Assembly (NCBI GenBank): GCA_030066215.1
Contig: JASJCA010000019.1
Span: 1 to 39,777, forward strand
Direction of reading: 5' to 3'
Length of the DNA stretch: 39,777 bases
Source: Rhodobacter sp.
GTDB lineage: Bacteria; Pseudomonadota; Alphaproteobacteria; Rhodobacterales; Rhodobacteraceae
Shown here: positions 15,152 through 25,311 of the stretch, piece after piece
Numbering within the stretch: position 1 is the stretch's first letter
Layout of the letters: each line of letters begins with the position of its first letter
Translations under genes and position numbers: made by a program
The notes under the pieces: model-generated
What the model saw: the letters and a program-made list of their open reading frames with translations, nothing else
Told to the model about the DNA's origin: nothing
Databases searched by the model: none

Positions 15152-16572
15152 CCGAGCTGATCGTCGGGCCGTTCAACCGCGTCGAGGGCGATTTGGAGGT
15201 GCGGTTGGAGCTGCGCGACGGGGCCGTCGCGGCCGCCTATGCGAACTCGCCGCTGTTTCGCGGCTTCGAAGTCATGCTGGACGGCGCCGACCCGCGCGAC
15301 GCGCTGACTTTGACGCCAAGAATCTGCGGCATCTGCTCGATCAGCCAGTCGGCGGCGGCGGCCCATGCTCTGGCGGATGCAGCGGGCGCCGAGATGCCCG
15401 AACAAGGCGCCTTGGCCGCGGCGATCCTGCATGGGGTCGAAAACCTTGCCGACCACGTGACCCATTTCAATCTGTTCTTCATGCCGGATTTCGCGCGCCT
15501 GGCTTATGAGGCGCGCAGTTGGCACTCTGAGATGGTCGAGCGGTTCACGGCTGCGAAAGGCGCATCGCAACATGCGGCACTCGAGGCGCGCGCGCGGCTG
15601 TTTCACGTCACCGGTATTCTGGGCGGCAAGTGGCCGCATACCCTGGCGATCCAGCCCGCAGGCGTCACCCGCGTGCCCGATGCGGCCGACCGGGTCCGCA
15701 TCGTCTCGATCCTCAAAAGTTTCCGGCGCCACCTTGAAGCTCGGCTCTTTGGCGGACGGTTGGAAGACTTCGCGGGCCTTTCCGGCCTGGCTGACCTAGA
15801 GGCCTGGACGCAAGGCGACGCCGGCCTGTTTCTACGGGCGTCCGCCGATCTTGGTCTTGCCGAAGCGGGCCAGGGACCGCGGCGCTATCTGTCCTATGGG
15901 GCCTATCCGTTGGCCTCAGGCCGGGTGACGCGCGCCGGGGTCTGGGCCGGCAGCGGCGTCTCGGATGCCGCAACCGGTGAGATCGTCGAACATGTGGCGC
16001 AAAGCTGGATGCTGGGCACGGCGGCGCATCCCTATGACGGCGCGACCCGGCCCGACGAAGCGATGGGCGCGCCCGGCTATAGCTGGTGCAAGGCACCGCG
16101 CCTCGACGGGCAGACATGCGAGGTGGGCGCATTGGCCCGACAAATCGTCGACGGCCACCCGCTTGCGCTGGCACTGGCCGACGAGGGTAGCGTCCGGGCG
16201 CGGATCGCAGGCCGGCTTTTAGAGATCGCGCGGACGCAGATGTGGCTGGAGGATTGGACGCAGGCGCTTGATCCTACCGCACAGTTCATGGGCGACTTCA
16301 CCGTTCCGAAAAGCGGACGCGGCGTGGGGTTGGTCGAGGCTGCGCGCGGCGCGCTGGGCCATTGGGTCGTGATCGAGGACGGCCGGATTGCGAATTACCA
16401 GATCATCGCCCCGACGACCTGGAATTTCTCGCCCCGCGATGCCGATGGGCAGCCGGGGCCTTTGGAAGCCGCCTTGGTCGGCGCCCCGGTGGCCGAGGGC
16501 GAAACCGCGCCGCTATCGGTGCAGCATATCGTGCGCAGCTTCGACCCTTGTATGGTTTGCACGGTGCACTGA
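15148..16572 (+). CDS. hupV: HupV, large subunit of the H2-sensing [NiFe]-hydrogenase
   Basis: Large subunit of the regulatory hydrogenase, 474 residues, holding the NiFe(CN)2CO site. The N-terminal nickel motif is RICGICSISQ (C60, C63, with Q67 where catalytic hydrogenases have histidine). The C-terminal motif is DPCMVCTVH (C468, C471, H474), and the protein ends exactly at this histidine. Sensor hydrogenases are known to lack the C-terminal peptide that a protease removes from catalytic ones, so HupD should not be needed here. The start is TTG at 15148, overlapping the hupU TGA by four bases (TTGA); homology begins immediately (ELIVGPFNRVEGDL). HupUV binds H2 and controls HupT. Confidence 0.95.
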   Translation: MTELIVGPFNRVEGDLEVRLELRDGAVAAAYANSPLFRGFEVMLDGADPRDALTLTPRICGICSISQSAAAAHALADAAGAEMPEQGALAAAILHGVENLADHVTHFNLFFMPDFARLAYEARSWHSEMVERFTAAKGASQHAALEARARLFHVTGILGGKWPHTLAIQPAGVTRVPDAADRVRIVSILKSFRRHLEARLFGGRLEDFAGLSGLADLEAWTQGDAGLFLRASADLGLAEAGQGPRRYLSYGAYPLASGRVTRAGVWAGSGVSDAATGEIVEHVAQSWMLGTAAHPYDGATRPDEAMGAPGYSWCKAPRLDGQTCEVGALARQIVDGHPLALALADEGSVRARIAGRLLEIARTQMWLEDWTQALDPTAQFMGDFTVPKSGRGVGLVEAARGALGHWVVIEDGRIANYQIIAPTTWNFSPRDADGQPGPLEAALVGAPVAEGETAPLSVQHIVRSFDPCMVCTVH

Positions 16573-18815
16573 TGCGCGGGCGGCGCATCCGCGTCCGGGG
16601 GCAGGTTCAGGGCGTCGGGTTTCGGCCCTTCGTTTGGCAGCTTGCAACGCGCATGGGGTTGTCGGGCGCGGTTCTGAACGACGCCGAGGGGGTGCTGATC
16701 CATGCCGCCGGCGGCGACTTGGACGCCTTTGAGCGCGCTCTGTCAGTGGAGGCGCCGGGGCTGTCGGTCGTCGATGCGGTCGAGAGTGAAGCCGCCGATG
16801 TCGCTCATCAGCAGGGTTTCGTCATTGCCGCCAGCGGTGGGTCGGGCGCGGAAACGCGGGTCACGCCCGACGCGGCCACCTGCCCGGACTGCCTGGCGGA
16901 AATCCGAGACCCAGCCGAGCGCCGCCATGGCTATGCCTTCACCAACTGCACCCATTGCGGCCCGCGGTTCACGATCTTACGGGAGCTTCCTTATGACCGC
17001 GCCAGCACCACGATGGCACCGTTCGAAATGTGCGCCGCCTGCCGCGCGGAATACGACGACCCCGCCGACCGCCGTTTCCACGCCCAGCCGGTCGCCTGCC
17101 CGGACTGTGGCCCGCGCGTCTGGGCGGAGGATCGGGACGGACAAAAGCTCGACGGCGACGCCGTGGCCCGTGTGGTCGACTGGCTGACAGAGGGGCGCAT
17201 CGTCGCGATCAAGGGCCTCGGCGGATTTCACCTGGCCTGCGACGCGCGAAACGCCGAGGCCATCACGACGCTGCGAAAGCGCAAGGGGCGGCCCGGGAAA
17301 CCTCTGGCGCTGATGGCAACACTGGACTCAGTCACGGCGCATGCCGCGCCATCGCCGGAAGAAGAAGCCCTCCTGAGCTCACCTGTTGCCCCGATCGTGT
17401 TGCTTCAGCGGTGCTCGGATGCGCTGCCGGACGGCCTCGCGCCAGGGCAGGCAAGGCTGGGCTGGATGCTGCCCTACACCCCGCTGCATCATTTGCTTCT
17501 CGACCGTTTCGACGGGCCGCTGGTGATGACCTCGGGCAACCTGTCCGGCGAGCCGCAGGTGATTGGCAACGACGAAGCTCGGCAAAAACTGTCCGCGTTT
17601 GCCGATGGTTTCCTGATGCACGATCGAGAGATCGCCCGGCGGCTGGACGACGGGGTCGAGATCGCCGGACCCGCCGGTCCCGTCGTTCTGCGCCGCGCGC
17701 GTGGCCGGGTCCCGGGCACCTTTGCCCTGCCGGATGGTCTGCCGGATCGCCAAATCGTGGCGTTCGGCGGGCAGCTCAAATCGGCGATCTGCCTCACCAA
17801 GAACGGCCAAGCGATGCTGTCCCATCACATGGGCGATCTGGACGACGCGCTTTCGGTCGAGGAATTCCTGAAAGCCGATGCCGACATGGCCGCGCTCTTC
17901 GACCACCGTCCCGAGGCCGTCGCGGTGGACCTGCATCCGGATTTCCGGGCCACACGGCACGGGCTTTCGCGGGCCGAGAACCTGGGGATTCCCGCCATCG
18001 AAGTGCAGCATCACCACGCCCACATGGCCGCGGCCCTTGGTGAAGCCGGATGGACCGGCGAAGCGGCGGTCGGCATCATCCTCGATGGGCTCGGCTTGGG
18101 TGAGGATGGCACGGTCTGGGGTGGTGAGATCCTTGTCGGAGGGTACGGCGCGGCGCAGCGGATCGGCCTTTTGAAGCCCGCCCCGTTGGCCGGTGGCGAC
18201 CGGGCGCAAGCCGAGCCGTGGCGCAATGCGGTGGTTCGGTTGGATCAGGCCGGGCTTTCGGAGGTCGCCGACCGGCTCTTCGCGGATCGGCCAGTAGACG
18301 CGCTTCGCGCTGCCGTGACCGCGGGTTTCAATGCCCCGATGTCAAGCTCGGCGGGGCGGCTTTTCGATGCGGTGGCCGCCTGTCTGGGGCTGGCGGTAGA
18401 GCGGCAGAGCTACGAAGGCGAAGCCGCTATGCTCCTGGAGGCTTTGGCAATGCTCGCTCCGGGCAGCGGCGGTTATCCCTATGAGACCGACGGCGCCGAG
18501 ATCGATCCGGCGCCGATGTTCGAAGCGATCGCCCGGGACCTTGCCGGCGACGTCGAGCGCGAGGTGATCGCCGCCCGCGCCCTGGGTTTTTTCGTCGAGG
18601 CCTTCGCCGACGCGGCGTTGTCCGCTTCAGAGGCCTGGGGTGCCGACACGGTGGCCCTGTCCGGCGGATGCTTTCAGAACATGACGCTGTTGCGGCACGT
18701 CTCAGAACGCCTGAAGGGGCTACGCGTTTGCGGTCCCGGCTTGGTGCCCGCAAACGACGGTGGACTGGCCTTTGGACAGGCCTTGGTCGCGCTCGCGCGC
18801 ATGGAAGCGAACTGA
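16572..18815 (+). CDS. hypF: HypF, carbamoyltransferase for hydrogenase cyanide ligands
   Basis: Maturation enzyme of 747 residues that uses carbamoyl phosphate and ATP to carbamoylate the C-terminal cysteine of HypE, the first step to the CN ligands. Domains in order: acylphosphatase-like (about 3-90, RVRGQVQGVGFRPFVW), two zinc fingers (C104/C107/C126/C129 and C154/C157/C176/C179), a YrdC-like domain (about 190-380, IKGLGGFHLACDA, KRKGRPGKPLALM) and a Kae1-like domain (HHHAHMAAAL, DGLGLGEDGTVWGGE, SGGCFQN, PANDGGLAFGQ). The ATG at 16572 shares one base with the hupV stop (TGATG). Placing hypF after hupV and before hupS, away from hypA-E, matches the R. capsulatus layout. Confidence 0.96.
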   Translation: MRGRRIRVRGQVQGVGFRPFVWQLATRMGLSGAVLNDAEGVLIHAAGGDLDAFERALSVEAPGLSVVDAVESEAADVAHQQGFVIAASGGSGAETRVTPDAATCPDCLAEIRDPAERRHGYAFTNCTHCGPRFTILRELPYDRASTTMAPFEMCAACRAEYDDPADRRFHAQPVACPDCGPRVWAEDRDGQKLDGDAVARVVDWLTEGRIVAIKGLGGFHLACDARNAEAITTLRKRKGRPGKPLALMATLDSVTAHAAPSPEEEALLSSPVAPIVLLQRCSDALPDGLAPGQARLGWMLPYTPLHHLLLDRFDGPLVMTSGNLSGEPQVIGNDEARQKLSAFADGFLMHDREIARRLDDGVEIAGPAGPVVLRRARGRVPGTFALPDGLPDRQIVAFGGQLKSAICLTKNGQAMLSHHMGDLDDALSVEEFLKADADMAALFDHRPEAVAVDLHPDFRATRHGLSRAENLGIPAIEVQHHHAHMAAALGEAGWTGEAAVGIILDGLGLGEDGTVWGGEILVGGYGAAQRIGLLKPAPLAGGDRAQAEPWRNAVVRLDQAGLSEVADRLFADRPVDALRAAVTAGFNAPMSSSAGRLFDAVAACLGLAVERQSYEGEAAMLLEALAMLAPGSGGYPYETDGAEIDPAPMFEAIARDLAGDVEREVIAARALGFFVEAFADAALSASEAWGADTVALSGGCFQNMTLLRHVSERLKGLRVCGPGLVPANDGGLAFGQALVALARMEAN

Positions 18816-19018
18816 CCGGCCCCCTTCCACAGTGGTTAGACGCCTTCCGGCACACCTCGGCGTGTGTCGCGATAAACGATCTATTTTCAAATAATTAGCT
18901 TGCCCAACGGACGCCGCCGGTTTTGCTTCCACGTCTGTTTCCACCTCGCAATTCTATGGACGACGCGCGCGGGACACCCTTCGCGCTGCGACGAAAAAGC
19001 GATGGAGGAGGGCCAGCT
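18816..19018 (+). promoter_or_regulatory. Intergenic region before hupS, expected promoter
   Basis: These 203 bases separate hypF from hupS and contain an AT-rich block (about 18871-18900, ending in ataattagctt) within otherwise GC-rich DNA. In R. capsulatus the hupSLC promoter is activated by HupR with help from IHF. I find no perfect TTG-N5-CAA site here and no clear sigma-54 or sigma-70 boxes, so the assignment rests on position. A strong ribosome site GGAGGAGGG lies at 19004-19012, six bases before a TTG. Confidence 0.4.
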
Positions 19019-20116
19019 TTGAGCCAGATCGAAACCTTCTATGACGTCATGCGCCGCCAGGGGATCACCCGGCGTAGCTTCCTGAAGTACTGCTCTCTGA
19101 CGGCGTCGGCGCTCGGGCTTGGGCCGGCCTTCGTCCCGAAGATCGCGCACGCGATGGAAACCAAACCGCGCACGCCGGTGATCTGGGTGAACGGGCTGGA
19201 ATGCACCTGCTGTTCGGAAAGCTTCATCCGCGGCTCGCACCCGCTGGCCAAGGATGTCGTGCTGTCGATGATCTCGCTGGATTACTCGCACACGCTGATG
19301 GCGGCAGCGGGCCACGCGGCCGAGGCGGCGCTGGAAGACACCATCGAGAAATACAAGGGCAACTACATCCTCGCCGTCGAGGGCAATCCGCCGCTGAACG
19401 AGGACGGCATGTATTGCATCGTCGGCGGCAAGCCCTTCGTCGAGCAGCTGCGCCATGCCGCCAAGGACGCCAAGGCGGTCATCTCCTGGGGCGCCTGCGC
19501 GTCCTATGGCTGCGTTCAGGCGGCCAAGCCCAATCCGACACAGGCGACGCCGGTGCACAAGGTCATCACCGACAAGCCGATCATCAAGGTGCCGGGCTGC
19601 CCGCCCATTGCTGAGGTGATGACTGGTGTGATCACCTACATGCTGACTTTCGATCGCCTGCCCGAGCTCGACCGCCAGGGCCGGCCGGCGATGTTCTACG
19701 GCCAGCGCATCCACGACAAATGCTATCGCCGTCCGCATTTCGACGCGGGCCAGTTCGTCGAGCAATGGGACGACGAAAACGCACGCAAGGGCTATTGCCT
19801 CTACAAGGTCGGCTGCAAGGGCCCGACCACCTACAACGCCTGTTCAACGGTACGCTGGAACGAGGGCACGTCCTTCCCAATCCAGTCGGGCCATGGTTGC
19901 ATCGGCTGCTCCGAAGACGGGTTCTGGGACCAGGGCAGTTTCTACGATCGGGTGACCGACCTGACCCAGTTCGGGGTCGAGGCCAATGCCGATCAGGTCG
20001 GGATGGCCGCGGCCGGCGTCGTGGGCGGCGGGGTCGCGCTGCACGCCGCGGTCTCCGCCCTGAAAGCGGCCCAAAAGAAGTCACAAGACACCGTCTCTCA
20101 AAGCGAGGAGGTCTAA
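19019..20116 (+). CDS. hupS: HupS, small subunit of the membrane-bound uptake hydrogenase
   Basis: Electron-transfer subunit, 365 residues including a Tat signal. The TTG at 19019 is chosen because GGAGGAGGG lies six bases before it and the protein then starts at the conserved [14 protein letters not shown]. The Tat motif is TRRSFLK (R18, R19), with cleavage after AHA (residue 45). Numbered from the mature end, cysteines fall at 17, 19, 20 (ECTCC), 115 and 120 (WGACASYGC) and 149 (VPGC). Those at 19 and 120 are the two extra cysteines that give oxygen-tolerant group 1d enzymes a [4Fe-3S] proximal cluster. Medial and distal cluster motifs ([32 protein letters not shown]) are present. A C-terminal hydrophobic helix ([21 protein letters not shown]) anchors it to the periplasmic face. 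Confidence 0.96.
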   Translation: MSQIETFYDVMRRQGITRRSFLKYCSLTASALGLGPAFVPKIAHAMETKPRTPVIWVNGLECTCCSESFIRGSHPLAKDVVLSMISLDYSHTLMAAAGHAAEAALEDTIEKYKGNYILAVEGNPPLNEDGMYCIVGGKPFVEQLRHAAKDAKAVISWGACASYGCVQAAKPNPTQATPVHKVITDKPIIKVPGCPPIAEVMTGVITYMLTFDRLPELDRQGRPAMFYGQRIHDKCYRRPHFDAGQFVEQWDDENARKGYCLYKVGCKGPTTYNACSTVRWNEGTSFPIQSGHGCIGCSEDGFWDQGSFYDRVTDLTQFGVEANADQVGMAAAGVVGGGVALHAAVSALKAAQKKSQDTVSQSEEV

Positions 20117-20119
20117 GCC

Positions 20120-21913
<1,794 letters not shown>

Positions 21914-21924
21914 GGGAGGATGCC

Positions 21925-22113
21925 ATGCAAAAACGCCATCTGATCGCGCTTGCTGCCGCGGCCCTGCCGGGTCAGGCGCTGGCCCACGGGGCGCACGCGC
22001 CCGTGACGGCCCCCGCGCATGGGCTCGTCCATGCGTGGCCCGTCCTGGCGATTGCCTTCATTGCGCTGGCCGGCATCGTCGTGCTGTCGCGTGGCGCGGG
22101 GACGAAACCATGA
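21925..22113 (+). CDS. Small histidine-containing membrane peptide between hupL and hupC
   Basis: A 62-residue protein with GGGAGG upstream (21913-21919). It begins with a signal-like segment (MQKRHLIALAAAALPGQALA). A short histidine-bearing stretch follows (HGAHAPVTAPAHGLVH, four histidines), then a single membrane helix (AWPVLAIAFIALAGIVVL) and a basic end (SRGAGTKP). Its stop overlaps the hupC start by four bases (ATGA), so the two are probably translated together. I do not recognise a family. Position and topology suggest a periplasm-facing partner of the HupSLC complex or of its assembly. A nickel- or heme-related role for the histidines is only a guess. Confidence 0.75.
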   Translation: MQKRHLIALAAAALPGQALAHGAHAPVTAPAHGLVHAWPVLAIAFIALAGIVVLSRGAGTKP

Positions 22114-22862
22114 GTGCGCCGACAACCGATGCTCCGTTCCTCACCGAACCGGATGCCGACGCGGCCGATCTGGCCTCGGCGACCCGACAGACCAGTGTCT
22201 ACGTCTACGAGGCCCCGCTTCGGATCTGGCACTGGGTCAACGCCGCCGCGATCCTGGTGCTGTGCCTGACCGGCTATCTCATCGGCTCGCCGCCGCCGAC
22301 GATGATCATCGACGAGGCCACACATCAGTTTGTCTTCGGCTACATAAGGTTCGCGCATTTCGCCGCCGGCTGGGTACTGGTGGTCGGTTTTCTGGGCCGC
22401 ATCTACTGGGCGATCTTCGGCAACCACCACGCGCGGCAGCTGTTCTACCTGCCGATCTTCAACGGGCGCTGGTGGAAAGAGGTCTGGTTCGAGATCAAGT
22501 GGTATCTGTTCCTCGAACGCGCGCCGAAGAAATACGTGGGCCACAACCCGCTGGCGCAGCTTGCGATGTTCTTCTTCATCACGCTCGGGGTCAGCTTCAT
22601 GATCGTCACCGGGCTGGCGCTCTATTCCGAGGGGTTGGGGCAGGACAGCACGCTCTACAAGATGTTCGGATGGGTCTTCACCATGGTCGGCGGCAACAGC
22701 CATGTCGTGCACACCATTCATCATCTGGGCATGTGGTGGATCATCATTTTCATGATCATCCATATCTATGTCGCGATCCGCGAGGACATCATGAGCCGGC
22801 AGTCGATTGTGTCGACGATGATCTCCGGCCACCGCACTTTTAAGGACGACCGGCCGGATTGA
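22110..22862 (+). CDS. hupC: HupC, cytochrome b subunit of the uptake hydrogenase
   Basis: Membrane cytochrome b of 250 residues that anchors HupSL and passes electrons to the quinone pool. Four hydrophobic helices are visible, beginning near RIWHWVNAAAILVLCLTGYLIG, FAHFAAGWVLVVGFLGRIYWAIF, LAQLAMFFFITLGVSFMIVTGLALYS and HLGMWWIIIFMIIHIYVAI. Histidines suited to di-heme ligation sit in WHW, RFAHF, HTIHHLG and IIHIY. The N-terminal 35 residues are an acidic cytosolic extension. ATG 22110 overlaps the stop of the small peptide gene. A terminator hairpin follows at 22889. Confidence 0.95.
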   Translation: MSAPTTDAPFLTEPDADAADLASATRQTSVYVYEAPLRIWHWVNAAAILVLCLTGYLIGSPPPTMIIDEATHQFVFGYIRFAHFAAGWVLVVGFLGRIYWAIFGNHHARQLFYLPIFNGRWWKEVWFEIKWYLFLERAPKKYVGHNPLAQLAMFFFITLGVSFMIVTGLALYSEGLGQDSTLYKMFGWVFTMVGGNSHVVHTIHHLGMWWIIIFMIIHIYVAIREDIMSRQSIVSTMISGHRTFKDDRPD

Positions 22863-22888
22863 GACTTTCCACTTCGGATGCGAAACGG

Positions 22889-22911
22889 ACGGGCGCTGCG
22901 GCGCCCGTTTT
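22889..22911 (+). terminator. Intrinsic terminator after hupC
   Basis: acgggcgc (22889-22896) pairs perfectly with gcgcccgt (22901-22908) around a tgcg loop, and is followed by a short T run. It lies 26 bases past the hupC stop and suggests that at least part of the hupSLC transcripts end here. Confidence 0.75.
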
Positions 22912-22927
22912 CATATGCGGATGGTTA

Positions 22928-23024
22928 CTTTTCACTTTTTCCGAGAATTGAAAAGACATCTTGCAATACAGCTGCGCCGGATTGGCTGATGTTCCAGAGT
23001 TAATTAAATTTTATCAGGTGGTTA
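22928..23024 (+). promoter_or_regulatory. AT-rich region before hupD with promoter-like boxes
   Basis: This block is much richer in A and T than its surroundings. It has an inverted repeat cttttca/tgaaaag (22928-22934, 22949-22955). A sigma-70-like pair follows: TTGGCT (22982-22987), a 17-base spacer and TAAATT (23005-23010). A near match to an IHF site is tatcaggtggtta at 23012-23024, with one mismatch to WATCAANNNNTTR. Coming right after a terminator, it may drive hupD and the genes behind it. Confidence 0.4.
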
Positions 23025-23141
23025 GAGCACAATCCGACAGAGTGGAATAATCCTATCCAATGCCAACCTATACCGGCAACATGGCTTCAACAGAGTCGGA
23101 ACAACGCATTCCGGCAAGGGGCCGTGGAGGAGATGACAGCG

Positions 23142-23750
23142 ATGGCCAAGGCGCTGGTTCTGGGGATAGGCAACGTGCTTTGGGCCGACGAGGGCTTTGG
23201 CGTCCGCTGCGTCGAAGCCCTCGCTGGAACCCGATCCTTTTCCGGCGATGTGACCTTGTTGGACGGTGGTACCCAGGGCCTTTACCTGCTGCATTTCCTC
23301 GAAGACGCCGACATTCTGGTGGTCTTCGATGCCGTCGATTACGGGTTGGAGCCTGGCGCGATGAAGGTCGTCGAGGGCGACGAGGTGCCGCGGTTCCTGG
23401 GCGCCAAGAAGATGAGCCTGCACCAGACGGGATTTCAGGACGTCATCGCCACCGCTCACCTGATGGGCTACTGCCCCGACGAGCTGCTGCTGGTCGGCTG
23501 CCAGCCGGAAGAACTGGAGGATTACGGCGGCGGGCTGCGCGCGGTCGTGGCGGACCGGATCCCCGAAGCGCTCGACATCGCCTGCGACTGGCTGGCAGAG
23601 CGCGGGTTTCCGTCCGTCGAAGGCCATACTGCGGCGGCCGATCTGGCCGATGCATCGATCCGGATGGATGCTTACGAATCCGGACGTCCGTCGGAAGACG
23701 CAGCTTGCCGGATCGGCGACGAACGCTTCCTTCCGAGGCTAGAGGGCTAG
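23142..23750 (+). CDS. hupD: HupD, hydrogenase maturation endopeptidase
   Basis: Cytosolic protease of 202 residues that removes the C-terminal tail of HupL after nickel insertion. Using the ATG at 23142 (nine bases after GGAGGAG), the protein starts KALVLGIGNVLWADEGFG. The nickel-sensing residues known from E. coli HybD (E16, D62, H93) correspond to E17 (ADEGFG), D63 (VVFDAVDYG) and H94 (SLHQTG). Earlier in-frame starts (GTG 23124, ATG 23133) overlap the ribosome site. The last 40 residues, past about 160, extend beyond the usual core and look unstructured. No such protease is needed for HupV, so HupL is the target. Confidence 0.95.
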   Translation: MAKALVLGIGNVLWADEGFGVRCVEALAGTRSFSGDVTLLDGGTQGLYLLHFLEDADILVVFDAVDYGLEPGAMKVVEGDEVPRFLGAKKMSLHQTGFQDVIATAHLMGYCPDELLLVGCQPEELEDYGGGLRAVVADRIPEALDIACDWLAERGFPSVEGHTAAADLADASIRMDAYESGRPSEDAACRIGDERFLPRLEG

Positions 23751-23754
23751 AGGC

Positions 23755-24075
23755 ATGTGCGTCGGTATCCCACTGTGCATCGTCTCCGCCGAGGGAACGA
23801 ACGCCATTGCGCGCAACGGGGTGCGCACCGAGGCGCTCGATCTGGCGCTAACCGGACCGCTTGAGCCCGGGACCTGGGTGCTGAGCTTCCTGGGCGCTGC
23901 ACGCGAAGTGATCACCTCCGACGAGGCCCGGCTGATCACCGACGCCTTGGCGGGGTTGGAACGGGTGATAGCGGGTGAGGAACTTGGCGACGCCTTTGCA
24001 GATATCGAGGCGCGTGGACCGGTGCTGCCGCCGCATCTGGCCGAGGCATTGGCCGCGGGACAAACCGAAGGGTGA
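23755..24075 (+). CDS. hupF: HupF, HypC-like chaperone for HupL
   Basis: A 106-residue member of the HypC family. The N-terminus MCVGIP has the cysteine at position 2 that binds the iron precursor or HupL. It differs from HypC encoded at 29612 by the C-terminal helix (LPPHLAEALAAGQ). In Rhizobium, HupF is dedicated to HupL and protects it in the presence of oxygen, which fits the tolerant type of this enzyme. The start lies four bases after the hupD stop. The stop overlaps a GTG of the next frame, but hupG probably begins slightly further on. Confidence 0.92.
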   Translation: MCVGIPLCIVSAEGTNAIARNGVRTEALDLALTGPLEPGTWVLSFLGAAREVITSDEARLITDALAGLERVIAGEELGDAFADIEARGPVLPPHLAEALAAGQTEG

Positions 24076-24086
24076 GGAACGAGCGA

Positions 24087-24470
24087 ATGGGACACCCACT
24101 GATAGACCGATTGAGCGACGACTTGGGTTGGCCGCTCTTGGGCACCGAGAACGACGTTCTTGCTTGGATCAACCGCCCCGGCACCCATGTTCTATTCATG
24201 CCCGGCGACTGGCGGCGCAATCTCGAAACGGCGGATGTCGCCGTGATCCTGCCCGAGCTTCAGGTGGCCTTTCAGGGCCGGTTCGACTGCGCCGTTGTCG
24301 CAGACAGCATGCAAGCTGACGTCAAGGAGATCTCTGGCGTCTTTAAGACGCCGTCGCTGATCTTCTACCGCGACGGCGCGTGCCTTGGCGGTATTCCGAA
24401 AGTGCGCGACTGGGACGATTACCTTGCCCGCATCGCCCGCTTTCTCGACATGCCGCTCGCCGTTGCTTGA
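24087..24470 (+). CDS. hupG: HupG, HyaE-like assembly chaperone
   Basis: A 127-residue protein with a thioredoxin-like fold, of the HupG/HyaE family, which assists the Tat-exported small subunit before export. The text LFMPGDWRRNLETADVAVILPEL and VFKTPSLIFYRDGACLGGIPKVRDW fits the fold, but there is no CxxC pair, as is usual for this family. I prefer the ATG at 24087 (eight bases after GAGG). A GTG at 24072 that overlaps the hupF stop is the alternative and would add five residues. Confidence 0.88.
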   Translation: MGHPLIDRLSDDLGWPLLGTENDVLAWINRPGTHVLFMPGDWRRNLETADVAVILPELQVAFQGRFDCAVVADSMQADVKEISGVFKTPSLIFYRDGACLGGIPKVRDWDDYLARIARFLDMPLAVA

Positions 24471-24483
24471 AGGAGCCCGCCTG

Positions 24484-25311
24484 ATGAGCCACGACTTTCA
24501 ACTTCCGACCGGCCTGATCGGCCCAGGGTCCCAGGCGACCTCTACCGATGGCGCCGAACTGGAATTCATGGCCATGCCCAGCGATATGCGCACCTACGCT
24601 TCGCATGTGCCGATGCTGACGGCCGACGCCGCGTTCGCCCCCGCCGTGGCCGTGATGGAGAAGATCGCCGCCGTCGCTGCACGGGTCGCAGAGGACGGCG
24701 GAGCTGAAATCTTCGATCTCTCTGGTCTCGACACCGACAACCGCAGGCTGGTTGCCGAAACGATGGGCGAGGGCGAAGTCGCCATGAAACTGCGCGGCGT
24801 GCCCGCGCTTGCCGTGCAGGAAAGCGTCTTCGCCGGGATCTGGAGCGTGACCGCCCACGGCGTCGACCGGATCGAGGTCGCCCCGGTCCCGGAGGCGGCG
24901 CGCGACCGCGCCTCTGTGCCGGTCGTCGACCGCCAGCCTGTGAAAGCCGGGCCAGGCGTCGTCAACGCGCCTGCGCTTTTGGCGGAACTTGAGGACAAAA
25001 GCGCCAGATTCGAGGGCGAGCTTCACGTCATCAACCTGTCGCTTTTGCCGCATACCGAAGAGGACCTTGCCTGGCTCGCGGCGCGGCTTGGCCAGGGCGC
25101 AACCGATATCTTGTCCCGCGGCTACGGCAACTGCCGCATCCGGGCGACGGCGACAGCGAATGTCTGGCGCGTTCAGTTCTACAATTCGGTGGACACACTG
25201 ATCCTCGACACATTCGAGGTGACCGATGTGCCCGAAGTGGCCGTCGCCGCGCCTGAGGATCTGGCCGACAGCGCCCGGCGGCTGAGCGAAGTGTTGGAGG
25301 CGATTCGATGA
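24484..25311 (+). CDS. hupH: HupH, HyaF-like hydrogenase expression protein
   Basis: A 275-residue accessory protein of the HupH/HyaF family, needed for assembly of uptake hydrogenase and thought to act on the iron-sulfur or small-subunit side. Recognisable segments are LPHTEEDLAWLAARLGQGATDILSRGYGNCRI and VWRVQFYNSVDTLILDTFEV near the C-terminus, typical of the family. ATG 24484 follows GGAG. The stop overlaps the hupJ start by four bases (ATGA). No catalytic residues are known for the family. Confidence 0.9.
   Translation: MSHDFQLPTGLIGPGSQATSTDGAELEFMAMPSDMRTYASHVPMLTADAAFAPAVAVMEKIAAVAARVAEDGGAEIFDLSGLDTDNRRLVAETMGEGEVAMKLRGVPALAVQESVFAGIWSVTAHGVDRIEVAPVPEAARDRASVPVVDRQPVKAGPGVVNAPALLAELEDKSARFEGELHVINLSLLPHTEEDLAWLAARLGQGATDILSRGYGNCRIRATATANVWRVQFYNSVDTLILDTFEVTDVPEVAVAAPEDLADSARRLSEVLEAIR

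Noticed and set aside
18725..18756. Inverted repeat cgtttgcgg/ccgcaaacg near the 3' end of hypF, about 265 bp before hupS, considered as a HupR site.
   Set aside because: It lies within the conserved coding segment for CGPGLVPANDGG of HypF, the spacing (14 bases) does not fit TTG-N5-CAA, and codon constraints can create such matches.
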